Below are positions 1 through 7,088 of a DNA stretch of 64,000 bases, in pieces. The notes under the pieces were generated by a model. That model saw only the letters and a list, made by a program, of their open reading frames with translations. It ran no database searches and was not told where the DNA came from. The DNA is from Candidatus Pullilachnospira intestinigallinarum (GTDB taxonomy: Bacteria > Bacillota > Clostridia > Lachnospirales > Lachnospiraceae). The stretch's first letter is position 1. The number at the start of each line of letters is the position of its first letter. The translations under genes and the position numbers were made by a program. The DNA lies in contig DVIN01000017.1 of assembly GCA_018711275.1 (NCBI GenBank), positions 1-64,000 on the forward strand. The letters run 5' to 3'.

Positions 1-6
1 CATAAC

Positions 7-78
7 CTGGGCTAGGCAGATTCGAACTGCCGAATGCAGGAGTCAAAGTCCTGTGCCTTACCGCTTGGCGATAGCCCA
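7..78 (-). tRNA. tRNA-Gln (anticodon TTG)
   Basis: Cloverleaf on the minus strand. The 7-bp acceptor stem pairs 72-78 with 8-14, and the anticodon arm CAGGA-CTTTGAC-TCCTG has TTG at positions 34-36, decoding CAA. A T-loop TTCGAA is present. No CCA is encoded. Last visible member of a five-tRNA cluster. Confidence 0.95.
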
Positions 79-96
79 ACGTACGCCTTACGGCAG

Positions 97-171
97 GGTG
101 GATACAGGGATTCGAACCCTGGGCCTCCAGAGCCACAATCTGGCGCGCTAACCAACTGCGCTATACCCACC
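97..171 (-). tRNA. tRNA-His (anticodon GTG)
   Basis: Minus-strand cloverleaf with anticodon loop TTGTGGC (GTG) and acceptor stem GTGGGTA/TATCCAC. An extra G at 171 can pair with C at 97, the G-1:C73 pair that is the identity element of histidine tRNAs. No encoded CCA. Confidence 0.95.
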
Positions 172-202
172 ATACCTTTTACCGGAAATCCGATAAAAGA
201 AA

Positions 203-276
<74 letters not shown>

Positions 277-302
277 GTATGATGCGCCGCTTTCCGACGC
301 GA

Positions 303-373
303 AGCAGGTGATGAGAATCGAACTCACGTATCCAGCTTGGAAGGCTGGTGTTCTACCATTGAACTACACCTGC
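303..373 (-). tRNA. tRNA-Gly (anticodon TCC)
   Basis: Minus-strand cloverleaf with acceptor GCAGGTG/CACCTGC and anticodon arm CCAGC-CTTCCAA-GCTGG, anticodon TCC decoding GGA. A second glycine tRNA (GCC) lies at 14437-14508. Confidence 0.95.
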
Positions 374-397
374 AGATTTATGTTAACACCTGGTGAA

Positions 398-472
398 TCG
401 GGGTGACAGGATTCGAACCTGCGACCTCCTGGTCCCAAACCAGGCGCTCTAGCCAAGCTGAGCCACACCCCG
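398..472 (-). tRNA. tRNA-Pro (anticodon TGG)
   Basis: Minus-strand cloverleaf with acceptor CGGGGTG/CACCCCG and anticodon arm CCTGG-TTTGGGA-CCAGG, anticodon TGG decoding CCA. First tRNA after the cluster promoter. Confidence 0.95.
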
Positions 473-474
473 AT

Positions 475-510
475 TGACTCGTGCTGTGCGCTCTCATTCA
501 GCACGAGTCA
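475..510 (-). other. Leader hairpin of the tRNA cluster
   Basis: Perfect 12-bp inverted repeat: arms TGACTCGTGCTG (475-486) and CAGCACGAGTCA (499-510) with a 12-base loop. It lies between the promoter and tRNA-Pro, so it would be the first structure of the precursor transcript. No T-tract follows, so it is not an obvious terminator. A processing or stability role is inference. Confidence 0.7.
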
Positions 511-511
511 T

Positions 512-540
512 ATTATATTATAGAAAAATGCAAAAGTCAA
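512..540 (-). promoter_or_regulatory. Promoter of the tRNA cluster
   Basis: On the minus strand TTGACT (535-540), a 17-base spacer and TATAAT (512-517) form a near-consensus vegetative promoter driving the five tRNAs leftward. Confidence 0.85.
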
Positions 541-612
541 CACCTTTTTTCACTTTTTTTCTATTTCTGTTTTTCTTCTCCAATTCCTGGCTGGCCGCCT
601 CCTTTTGAGGCT

Positions 613-1098
613 TTATCGCTCCAGGTAATTGATGGTATAATGAGCCTCCCCGTGCCGGTCAATCTCCATTATGAGAAAGCTGGGCTTTCGGCCTTCCTGC
701 CGTGGATAGGACAGACTTCCCGGATTCAGCACCGTCACATCGCTGCCTATCTCCAGCCAGGGCCGGTGGGTATGGCCGAACATGGCCACCTGCGCGCCTC
801 TGCTTCTGGCTTCTTCCTTCAGCATATCCGTACTCATGGATACGCCGTACATGTGGCCATGGGTGACAAAAATCCGATAACCGCCCAGCACAAGCTCCTC
901 CTCCCGGGGCAAATCGGAAAAATAGTCATTATTTCCCCGGACGATATACACCGGACACCGGACCACCGCCCGGATATAGTCTTCCCCGCCTTCCACATCG
1001 CCGCAGTGGATCAGGGCATCCACCGGCTGTACTCTGTCCAGTACGGTCATGAGATTTTTCTCATGTCCATGGGTATCACTGACCACCAGAATTTTCAT
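613..1098 (-). CDS. YfcE/MJ0936-family metallophosphoesterase
   Basis: 161 residues, a full-length member of the small calcineurin-like phosphodiesterases (YfcE; YsnB in Bacillus). It shows the metal-binding signatures in order: SDTHG (7-11), HCGDVEG, GNND and GHTH, with VLNPGS near the end. Such enzymes hydrolyse phosphodiester bonds with Mn or similar metals in the cytoplasm; the natural substrate is unknown. The start overlaps the rdgB stop by four bases, as in the Bacillus ysnA-ysnB pair, so the two are probably translationally coupled. A second YfcE-type gene opens the same operon at 3414. A short hairpin follows the stop, but no clear T-tract is seen. Confidence 0.88.
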   Translation of the reverse strand: MKILVVSDTHGHEKNLMTVLDRVQPVDALIHCGDVEGGEDYIRAVVRCPVYIVRGNNDYFSDLPREEELVLGGYRIFVTHGHMYGVSMSTDMLKEEARSRGAQVAMFGHTHRPWLEIGSDVTVLNPGSLSYPRQEGRKPSFLIMEIDRHGEAHYTINYLER

Positions 1099-1706
1099 GA
1101 CAGTTCCAACCTCTTTCGCAGTTCATCTTTCATTTTCCGCAGAGCCCTGCCTCTGTGGCTGATCTCATTCTTCTGTTCGTCGGTCAGCTGCGCCGTGGTG
1201 CAGCCCAGCTGGGGCACCACAAAAATGGGATCGTAGCCAAATCCGTTTTCCCCAGCCTCCTCGTAACCGATAAGGCCCTCGATCACTCCGTCCGTGGTGA
1301 TGATTTCCCCGTCCGGGAAAGCCGCCGCTATGCTGCACACAAAACGGGCGGTCCGCTGTGAGCGGGGTACCTGGGACAGCCGCTGGATCAAATTGTTATT
1401 CTTAATATGGTAAGAGGTATCTTCTCCCATATATCTGGCGGAATACACTCCCGGCTCTCCGCCCAGCGCGTCAATCTCCAGACCGGAATCATCCGCCAGC
1501 GTCACCTCCCCGGTGAGCTCCATAATGGTTCTGGCCTTGATGACCGCATTTTCCTCAAATGTTTTTCCATCCTCCACAATATCCGCTGAAACGCCGGCTT
1601 CCCGCATGGAAATCACTTCCACCCCCAGATCCGCCAGAATCTCCCGGACCTCTTTCATCTTGCCCTGATTGCCTGTGGCAAACAGGATTCTGTTCACCTT
1701 TTTCAT
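1095..1706 (-). CDS. rdgB: XTP/dITP diphosphatase (RdgB/HAM1 family)
   Basis: 203 residues. The N-terminus has the family signature ILFATGNQGKMKEV, and LADDSGLEIDALGGEPGVYSARYMGED and the C-terminal EISHRGRAL are present. The enzyme is known to hydrolyse ITP, dITP and XTP to monophosphates and pyrophosphate, keeping deaminated purines out of DNA and RNA. An AAGGA ribosome binding site lies about nine bases before the ATG. The start overlaps the RlmL-like gene by four bases and the stop overlaps the phosphoesterase by four, making this an inner gene of a compact operon. Confidence 0.95.
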   Translation of the reverse strand: MKKVNRILFATGNQGKMKEVREILADLGVEVISMREAGVSADIVEDGKTFEENAVIKARTIMELTGEVTLADDSGLEIDALGGEPGVYSARYMGEDTSYHIKNNNLIQRLSQVPRSQRTARFVCSIAAAFPDGEIITTDGVIEGLIGYEEAGENGFGYDPIFVVPQLGCTTAQLTDEQKNEISHRGRALRKMKDELRKRLELS

Positions 1707-2866
1707 CTTCTCTGTTCCTTCCCTCTTCCCGGAGGCTTCGGTCCCAGAAACTGGTACAGGTATGTCCGAAGCATTCCATTGTAAATTTTCCTGTTTTTAT
1801 CGGCCCTCCGTCCGATGTACCGCTCTGCATCCTCATAGGCGGTCAGAAGATACATGGACCATCCGTCCAGACCGGCAAACCGTTCGCCCAGTTCACGGTA
1901 CAGACCGGGAAGATCCTTCTTTTCCTCCAATCTCTCTCCATACGGAGGATTTGTCACCAGAAATCCGTATCTGCCCCCGTGAGACAGCCGACTTACCGGG
2001 CGCTGCTGGAAATGAATCCATCGCTCTGTGCCTGCCGCCCGGGAATTTTCCAGAGCCGCTTTTATCGCCTGCGGATCGATATCATACCCTTGAATATCCA
2101 TATCCCCCTCCGGCCGCGCCAGATCCCGCGCTTCCTCAAAGGCCTGCCGCCAGCAGGATGCGGGAACCAGCTGTTTCCATGTCTGGGCCAGGAAAGAACG
2201 GTTCATTCCCGGCGCCAGATTTGCTCCGATCATCGCTGCCTCTATGGGAAAAGTTCCGCTTCCGCAGAAGGGATCCAGCAGAATCCGATCCCGCTTCCAT
2301 GGAGTCAGCAGCAGAATCCCCGCGGCCAGCGTCTCCGACACCGGCGCTTTCACTGTCATTTTTCGATATCCCCGTTTATGGAGGGGTACTCCCGTGGTGT
2401 CCAGACAGACGGTGACCATATCCTTCACCAGCGTCACCCGTACCGGGTAACTGGCCCCGTCTTCCGGAAACCAGGAAATCCCATAATGGACTTTCATCCG
2501 TTCCACCATGGCCTTTTTCATGATGGACTGAATATCCGGCGTGCTGAACAGACGGCTTTTCACCGAGGTGGCTTTCGTCACCCAGAATCTCCCATTCCGG
2601 GGAATCCAGCGTTCCCAGGGAATGGCTCTCGTTTTCTCAAACAGTTCTTCAAAGGTTTCTGCGCGAAATTCTCCCAGCTTCCACAAAATTCTGTCCGCAG
2701 TCCGCAGAAAGATATTGGCATCCGCCACCGCCCGGGCATCCCCGAAAAAAGTCACCTTCCCGTCCTCCACCCGGCTGATTTCATAGCCGAGATCCGTGAT
2801 TTCCCGTTTCAGAACGGCCTCCATCCCCCAGTGACAGGGGGCAGTCAATTCTGTTTTTTCCATCAT
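1703..2866 (-). CDS. THUMP-domain class I rRNA methyltransferase, RlmL N-domain/YpsC type
   Basis: 387 residues. The N-terminal half is a ferredoxin-like plus THUMP RNA-binding region (about 5-160). The C-terminal half is a Rossmann methyltransferase with LLDPFCGSGTFPIEAAMIG (SAM-binding loop) and the N6/N2-methylase motif TNPPYGERL. This matches the stand-alone RlmL-type guanine-N2 methyltransferases of Firmicutes (YpsC), which act on 23S rRNA in E. coli RlmL. It lacks the second RlmK domain of the E. coli fusion, as is usual in Firmicutes. Joined by 4-base overlaps to its neighbours on both sides. Confidence 0.9.
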   Translation of the reverse strand: MMEKTELTAPCHWGMEAVLKREITDLGYEISRVEDGKVTFFGDARAVADANIFLRTADRILWKLGEFRAETFEELFEKTRAIPWERWIPRNGRFWVTKATSVKSRLFSTPDIQSIMKKAMVERMKVHYGISWFPEDGASYPVRVTLVKDMVTVCLDTTGVPLHKRGYRKMTVKAPVSETLAAGILLLTPWKRDRILLDPFCGSGTFPIEAAMIGANLAPGMNRSFLAQTWKQLVPASCWRQAFEEARDLARPEGDMDIQGYDIDPQAIKAALENSRAAGTERWIHFQQRPVSRLSHGGRYGFLVTNPPYGERLEEKKDLPGLYRELGERFAGLDGWSMYLLTAYEDAERYIGRRADKNRKIYNGMLRTYLYQFLGPKPPGRGKEQRR

Positions 2867-3414
2867 TCCTCCCGCAGTCTGAGACTTTTTACCATCTGTC
2901 CTTCAAATCCCCGAATCGTAAACACCCCGTTCTCCAGCACCGCATAGGTGGGAATATTTCCCTCCTTGGGGATCGCCACGGAACCCGGATTGAGAATCGT
3001 ATAATCTTCCCGCCGCTGCGCCCGGAGCACATGGGTATGGCCGTGAAGAAATACATCTCCTTTTCTCATGGGCGGCAGATGTTCTTCATTATAGACATGA
3101 CCGTGGCTGCAGTAAATGAGAATCCCTTCCACATCCAGAATGCAGTAATCCGCCAGAACGGGAAACTCCAGAACCATCTGATCCACCTCCGCATCACAGT
3201 TGCCTCTGACACTGTAGATCCTGTCCTTCCTGGCATTCAGCATGGCGATCACCTTCTTGGGCGCATAGTCTCTTGGCAGATCATTTCTGGGACCATGGTA
3301 CAGCAGATCTCCCAGCAGCACCAGCCTGTCCGCCTGTTCTTTTTCAAATGCCTGCAGCATTTTCTCACAGTAATATGCCGATCCATGGATATCCGACGCA
3401 ATCATATATTTCAT
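2863..3414 (-). CDS. yfcE: YfcE-type metallophosphodiesterase
   Basis: 183 residues from the ATG at 3414, chosen because GAGGAG lies eight bases upstream; a longer reading frame to 3516 has no such site and no family homology in its first 34 residues. Motifs: ASDIHGS (metal ligands D and H), LLGDLLYHGPRN, RGNCDAEVD, CSHGHVYNEE, LHGHTHV and LNPGSVAIPK. YfcE enzymes are manganese-dependent phosphodiesterases of unknown physiological substrate. It heads the operon yfcE-rlmL-rdgB-phosphoesterase. It is a different subtype from the shorter gene at 613-1098. Confidence 0.9.
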   Translation of the reverse strand: MKYMIASDIHGSAYYCEKMLQAFEKEQADRLVLLGDLLYHGPRNDLPRDYAPKKVIAMLNARKDRIYSVRGNCDAEVDQMVLEFPVLADYCILDVEGILIYCSHGHVYNEEHLPPMRKGDVFLHGHTHVLRAQRREDYTILNPGSVAIPKEGNIPTYAVLENGVFTIRGFEGQMVKSLRLREE

Positions 3415-3562
3415 AAGCAGTTTCTCCTCGTATGTATTGACGGGGCGGAAGCATCCTTCCCGCAGCGTTTCCATCTCCGGCATGCCCCATCCCCGCCAGT
3501 ATTCTGACAGAACCATTCAAAATTCTCTTTTTCTGTCAGCCTGATAATTTATTCTACTATGA

Positions 3563-3871
3563 TTAACGGAAAAACACAAGGTTCCTTCCCCGGTATTCCG
3601 AAATTCCGCCGATAACGGAGCCGGCCCTGCGCCCCTGACGAATCAGCTCTCTGGCTGCCATCATACTGGAAGAACCATGTTCGCAGTAACATATCGCCAG
3701 TTTTTCATGAGGCAGGGCGTCCGCGGATACCCCCTCCTCCCAGGGCATACTGACAGCCCCGCGAATATGAGATTTCTCGTATTCACCGCGGGAACGGACA
3801 TCCACCAGCACCACGTCCGTCCGGTTTGCCAGATCGTCCAGCTCCCCAGCCGAAAACAGCCGTATCTGCAT
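3563..3871 (-). CDS. Single-domain rhodanese-like protein
   Basis: 102 residues forming one rhodanese fold: VLVDVRSRGEYEKSHIRGAVSMPW in the first half, then the active-site loop CEHGSSS with the catalytic Cys expected to carry a persulfide. Proteins of this size typically move sulfur between donors and acceptors; no partner gene is adjacent. It lies 149 bases upstream of yfcE on the same strand and could be cotranscribed, but the gap leaves room for a separate promoter. Confidence 0.85.
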   Translation of the reverse strand: MQIRLFSAGELDDLANRTDVVLVDVRSRGEYEKSHIRGAVSMPWEEGVSADALPHEKLAICYCEHGSSSMMAARELIRQGRRAGSVIGGISEYRGRNLVFFR

Positions 3872-3960
3872 AATCCATCAACCCCTTTTTTCTTAATCTA
3901 TGCTTCTTTTCTCCAGCCGTTCAGTATCCCGGCCCGCCTTCGCTCCATAAAACGTGTACA

Positions 3961-3996
3961 GGAAAAGGAGGGCGTATGCCGTCACATGCGCCCTCC
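3961..3996 (-). terminator. Rho-independent terminator
   Basis: Minus-strand stem GGAGGGCGCATG/TATGCGCCCTCC (3985-3996 with 3967-3978, one wobble), six-base loop, followed by TTTTCC. It ends the small gene at 4024-4188. Confidence 0.8.
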
Positions 3997-4023
3997 CGGT
4001 TTCCCTTTTCAATCTCCTGCAGC

Positions 4024-4188
4024 TTAATAGCAGTCGTTCATACTGTCCTCAGATGCGTCTCTGCAGTTTTTGCTGTTGCTCTCCGACGACTGGCCGCCGT
4101 TTTTTGCAGTGTTCTGATGAGCATTGTCTTTTGCACGGTTATTCATCTTATTCTTGCTGTTATTTTCACTGTTGTAATTCTTGGACAT
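4024..4188 (-). CDS. Small hydrophilic Asn/Ser-rich protein, possibly spore-associated
   Basis: A 54-residue gene on the minus strand. It starts at ATG 4186-4188 and stops at TAA 4024-4026. An excellent AGGAGG site lies eight bases upstream and a terminator hairpin follows directly (3961-3996), so the unit looks like a complete monocistronic gene. The peptide begins MSKNYNSENNSKNKMNN and is almost entirely Asn, Ser, Lys, Asp and Glu with two cysteines near the end and no hydrophobic core. Such composition resembles small spore proteins and other short conserved Lachnospiraceae peptides, but no SASP alpha/beta signature is present, so the family is not assigned. The upstream promoter has a sigma-G-like look (see 4254-4283). 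Confidence 0.75.
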   Translation of the reverse strand: MSKNYNSENNSKNKMNNRAKDNAHQNTAKNGGQSSESNSKNCRDASEDSMNDCY

Positions 4189-4253
4189 GGTTCATTCCTC
4201 CTGTATATCCATATTCGTCTCCCAATCCGTTGACCGGAATCGGTTTACACCCT

Positions 4254-4283
4254 TAGTATTGCAAAAATAGTTACATTTATTCA
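4254..4283 (-). promoter_or_regulatory. Possible sporulation-type promoter of the small gene
   Basis: On the minus strand TGAATA (4278-4283), 17 bases and AATACTA (4254-4260). This is close to the sigma-G pattern TGAATA...CATACTA and poor as a sigma-A promoter. It would leave a leader of about 60 bases. Inference from motif likeness only. Confidence 0.4.
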
Positions 4284-4400
4284 TTTCTCTGTTGCAATTT
4301 TTACCATTCTGTATTATAATCATCCTTGTAAAAAGAATTTACCCTTCAACAAATTTTTTTTACAATTAATAACCCCTTATTAATTATTTATACTCCCCTC

Positions 4401-4431
4401 GAAACCCCGGCAGCTCCCCTGCCGGGGTTTC
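4401..4431 (-). terminator. Strong intrinsic terminator hairpin
   Basis: Perfect 13-bp stem GAAACCCCGGCAG/CTGCCGGGGTTTC with a five-base loop. It lies about 90 bases after the stop of the HAAS-domain gene and probably ends the capA operon. The rest of 4284-4519 is AT-rich and shows no further gene. Confidence 0.75.
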
Positions 4432-4519
4432 ACTTTGTCCATTTTGGAGTTTTTTGAAAGGGGAGTTGGCATTACTTATTTGTCTGTTCTTTTTTACAGT
4501 CCATGGATCTGGCCTCTGT

Positions 4520-4987
4520 CTACCGTCTTCGATTATAAAAAAGGCTCAGCAGATAGCCCACCAGAAGCACGGGAATCAGCACCGGAAGGATCAGAGAAAG
4601 CACGGATCCCACCAGCCATAAGATGAATGCGGCAATCAGCAGGAACACAATGGCCGCAATCAGGCATCCCACTCTTCCATCAACAGAAAACGTATGCATT
4701 CTGCGGGCTGTTTCCCGGTTCTCCTCCTCTTCCCTACGGGATTCCTGAAAGGATTCCGGATTCTGATAAATCTGTCCGCCGTCTCCTTCCGGACTGGTAT
4801 CCATAATCGTCCGGGCAATCAGCAGCGGATCCCCCAGCTCCTCCAGCACCTGTCTTTCCGTTTTTCCGGATGCCTTTTGTTCCTCGATGTACCGGTCATA
4901 ATACCGGATATGCTCTGCCACCTGATCCTGGGACAGCGTCTGGGCCAGCCGCCTTCCCAGGGTATTTAAAAATTCTTCTTTGCTCAT
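4520..4987 (-). CDS. HAAS-domain (DUF1700) membrane protein
   Basis: 155 residues. The first about 65 residues form a HAAS-type helical domain (MSKEEFLNTLGRRL..., with HIRYYDRYIEE and LEELGDPLLIARTI). It is followed by a charged linker and two hydrophobic segments near the C-terminus (about 106-148), ending in FYNRRR. HAAS domains often sit in membrane proteins paired with PadR-type regulators, but no padR gene is next to this one. It follows capA by 20 bases on the same strand and is very likely in the same transcript. Function unknown. Confidence 0.75.
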   Translation of the reverse strand: MSKEEFLNTLGRRLAQTLSQDQVAEHIRYYDRYIEEQKASGKTERQVLEELGDPLLIARTIMDTSPEGDGGQIYQNPESFQESRREEEENRETARRMHTFSVDGRVGCLIAAIVFLLIAAFILWLVGSVLSLILPVLIPVLLVGYLLSLFYNRRR

Positions 4988-5007
4988 AAACCATCCTCTC
5001 CAGCGTC

Positions 5008-6240
5008 TTAAAGTCCGCTGCTCAGTTCCTGGATTTTCTGCATTACCCGTTCCTTTTCGCTGCCTTCCAGCGGCGTGGGCCGGTAGTCATTATAACCGGA
5101 TACGGAAGAGAGAGAACAGGGAATGATATTGGTAACATTATCCTGCACCAGTTCTCCGTTTTCAAAGGAAAAGGTCTGCTGAAAAATCATGGTATCCTTA
5201 TCAGATGGATTGCTGTTTCCTCCAAAGCAGAAATTTCCCAGACTGTAGACGATATTTTTTCCATTATAAGTCTCGATTCCCTGCAGTACATGGGGATGGT
5301 GTCCCACCACCAGATCCGCTCCGTTATCCACGGCGGTGTGGGCCAGACTTTTCTGAATATCATCCGGATAGGTTTCCTTTTCCTGTCCCCAGTGGAAACT
5401 GACAATCACCACATCTGCCCCCTGATCCTTCACTGCTTTGATATTCTCAATCACCTGAGACTCTCTCTCCAGTCCGTCCGCCAGTTCATAGATTCCCACC
5501 AGGCCTACCTGTATTCCTTTTATATCCACCACCGCGGTCCGGTCATAGCCGAAGGTGGTGATTCCTGCATCCTCCAGATATCGGATGGTATCCGTATAAC
5601 TCTCTTCCCCGTAATCCTTGCTGTGATTGTTGGCCAGATTGGCTGCCTCCACACTGCCCTGAGTCAGCACCTCCACGAAAGAGGGATCGCCTTTAAAGGC
5701 GAAGGTTTTATCCTGACGGTTATCCGATTCCGTGAGCGTTCCTTCCATATTAACCACCGTCAGATCATCCGCGCCGAGAATCGACTTGACATTTTCAAAG
5801 AAATACGAAGGCCCGTTTACCGTGTAAAACGCGTTAAAATTCCTGGAGGTATCAAACTGAATATCGGTTCCGATGGTACAGTCCCCGACCATACTCACAG
5901 TCAGAGAAACCGTTTCCACCGGCGTCAGCGCTTCGCTTTCCTGCGCCGCTCCGTCTTCCTTACCGCTATCTGCCGCCTCGCCTGTTGCGCCATCCGTCTG
6001 TGACGAATTCTCACCGGAAACTTCCCGGGTGGCCTCACCTGCGCCTTTTTGGGGCACCAATGCCCTGGTCAACAGTACCGCCGCCACAATCAGCAGACAG
6101 AAAATCGCCAGCGTTATGGCCGCAATCTGAAACGCCACCACACGCTGCCGGTAACTTTTTTTCTTCTTTCTGGCCGAAGCACTGCGGTCCGACGTCCTCG
6201 ATGTTCTTTTTACCCCTGTGGTTCTTTTTCTCTCTGTCAT
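5008..6240 (-). CDS. CapA-family (PGA_cap) metallophosphatase-like protein
   Basis: About 410 residues from ATG 6238-6240, which has GAGG six bases upstream; a GTG four codons earlier is the alternative start. There is a basic cytoplasmic tail (about 1-35), one membrane segment (IAAITLAIFCLLIVAAVLL), a Ser/Glu/Thr-rich linker and then the CapA fold: MVGDCTIGTD, NMEGTLTESD, NLANNHSKDYG, VSFHWGQE, VVGHHPHVLQG and SLGNFCFGG. CapA relatives take part in poly-gamma-glutamate capsule formation, but there are no capB, capC or pgs genes here, so an envelope role on another substrate is equally possible. Promoter at 6270-6298. Confidence 0.88.
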   Translation of the reverse strand: MTERKRTTGVKRTSRTSDRSASARKKKKSYRQRVVAFQIAAITLAIFCLLIVAAVLLTRALVPQKGAGEATREVSGENSSQTDGATGEAADSGKEDGAAQESEALTPVETVSLTVSMVGDCTIGTDIQFDTSRNFNAFYTVNGPSYFFENVKSILGADDLTVVNMEGTLTESDNRQDKTFAFKGDPSFVEVLTQGSVEAANLANNHSKDYGEESYTDTIRYLEDAGITTFGYDRTAVVDIKGIQVGLVGIYELADGLERESQVIENIKAVKDQGADVVIVSFHWGQEKETYPDDIQKSLAHTAVDNGADLVVGHHPHVLQGIETYNGKNIVYSLGNFCFGGNSNPSDKDTMIFQQTFSFENGELVQDNVTNIIPCSLSSVSGYNDYRPTPLEGSEKERVMQKIQELSSGL

Positions 6241-6269
6241 ATCACGCCTCACAATCTATTCTGCTTTTA

Positions 6270-6298
6270 ATGATACCTGCTTTTCCCTGTTTCCGCAA
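6270..6298 (-). promoter_or_regulatory. Promoter of capA
   Basis: Minus strand TTGCGG (6293-6298), 17-base spacer, TATCAT (6270-6275). Confidence 0.6.
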
Positions 6299-6329
6299 GT
6301 GGCGGTTATTTATTTTCTCCAAGTATTTG

Positions 6330-6358
6330 TTTACTTTTTTCTTTCGTTTTTTTATAAT
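6330..6358 (+). promoter_or_regulatory. Promoter of mnmM
   Basis: TTTACT (6330-6335), 17-base spacer, TATAAT (6353-6358). The leader to the ATG at 6444 is about 80 bases. Confidence 0.75.
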
Positions 6359-6443
6359 TAAATGTAATTTCTGTTACAGTTTCGCAACAGGATCAGGCCC
6401 GTCTCCTGCCGCGGGATATGGGACCTGACCGGAAAGGATTCCT

Positions 6444-7016
6444 ATGAACACTTATCAGATTACCGAATGGTGCAGCCACTTTGTCCGGGAGCATGTCGTT
6501 CCCGGAGATCTGTGCATTGACGCTACCATGGGAAATGGTCATGACACTCTGCTTCTCAGCCGCCTGGCCGGTTCTGCCGGGCGCGTGCTTGCCTTCGATA
6601 TTCAGCAGGCCGCTCTGGATGCCACCCGAAAGCTTCTGATTTCCCGCAATGCCCCGGATAATACCCGTCTGATTCTGGACAGCCACAGCCATATGGCATC
6701 CTATGCGGACGCGGAAACCGTCTCCTGCATTATGTTCAACTTCGGCTATCTGCCCTCCGGAGATCATTCCCTGGCCACCTGCAGCGAGACCAGTATTCCC
6801 GCCGTTCTTGCCGGCCTGGATCTTCTGAAACCGGAAGGCCTGATGAGCTTGTGTATCTACAGCGGCGGTGACACCGGCTTCCGGGAGAAAGAAGATCTTC
6901 TGAAACTTCTGAAAAGTCTGGACTGCCGGAAATATCTGGTGATCGTAAGTTCTTATTATAACCGTCCCCATCATCCCCCGCTGCCTGTGCTGATTCGAAA
7001 ACTTCCCGAAAGATAA
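6444..7016 (+). CDS. mnmM: Class I SAM methyltransferase, MnmM/YtqB type
   Basis: 190 residues, the usual length of the family. It shows DATMGNGHDTLLLSRLAG (SAM loop), VLAFDIQQAALDATR, MFNFGYLPSGDHSLAT and a C-terminal SSYYNRPHHPPLPVLI signature shared with Bacillus YtqB. YtqB is now known as MnmM, which makes 5-methylaminomethyl-2-thiouridine from the 5-aminomethyl intermediate at the tRNA wobble position. Older annotations call it a putative rRNA methylase. Monocistronic, with its own promoter and a shared bidirectional terminator. Confidence 0.88.
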   Translation: MNTYQITEWCSHFVREHVVPGDLCIDATMGNGHDTLLLSRLAGSAGRVLAFDIQQAALDATRKLLISRNAPDNTRLILDSHSHMASYADAETVSCIMFNFGYLPSGDHSLATCSETSIPAVLAGLDLLKPEGLMSLCIYSGGDTGFREKEDLLKLLKSLDCRKYLVIVSSYYNRPHHPPLPVLIRKLPER

Positions 7017-7028
7017 TCCATTCCAAAA

Positions 7029-7067
7029 CGAACCGCTGCATATCCCCGGTGAATATGCAGCGGTTCG
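7029..7067. terminator. Bidirectional terminator between mnmM and the kinase gene
   Basis: Perfect 15-bp stem: CGAACCGCTGCATAT (7029-7043) with ATATGCAGCGGTTCG (7053-7067). T-rich flanks lie on both strands and it sits between two converging genes. Confidence 0.85.
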
Positions 7068-7088
7068 TCCGTTTTCCCGAAACAGCTG

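Noticed and set aside
481..1236. Long plus-strand open frame across the first phosphoesterase and rdgB
   Set aside because: It is antisense to two well-recognised minus-strand genes that carry catalytic motifs and ribosome sites; the plus-strand frame has none.
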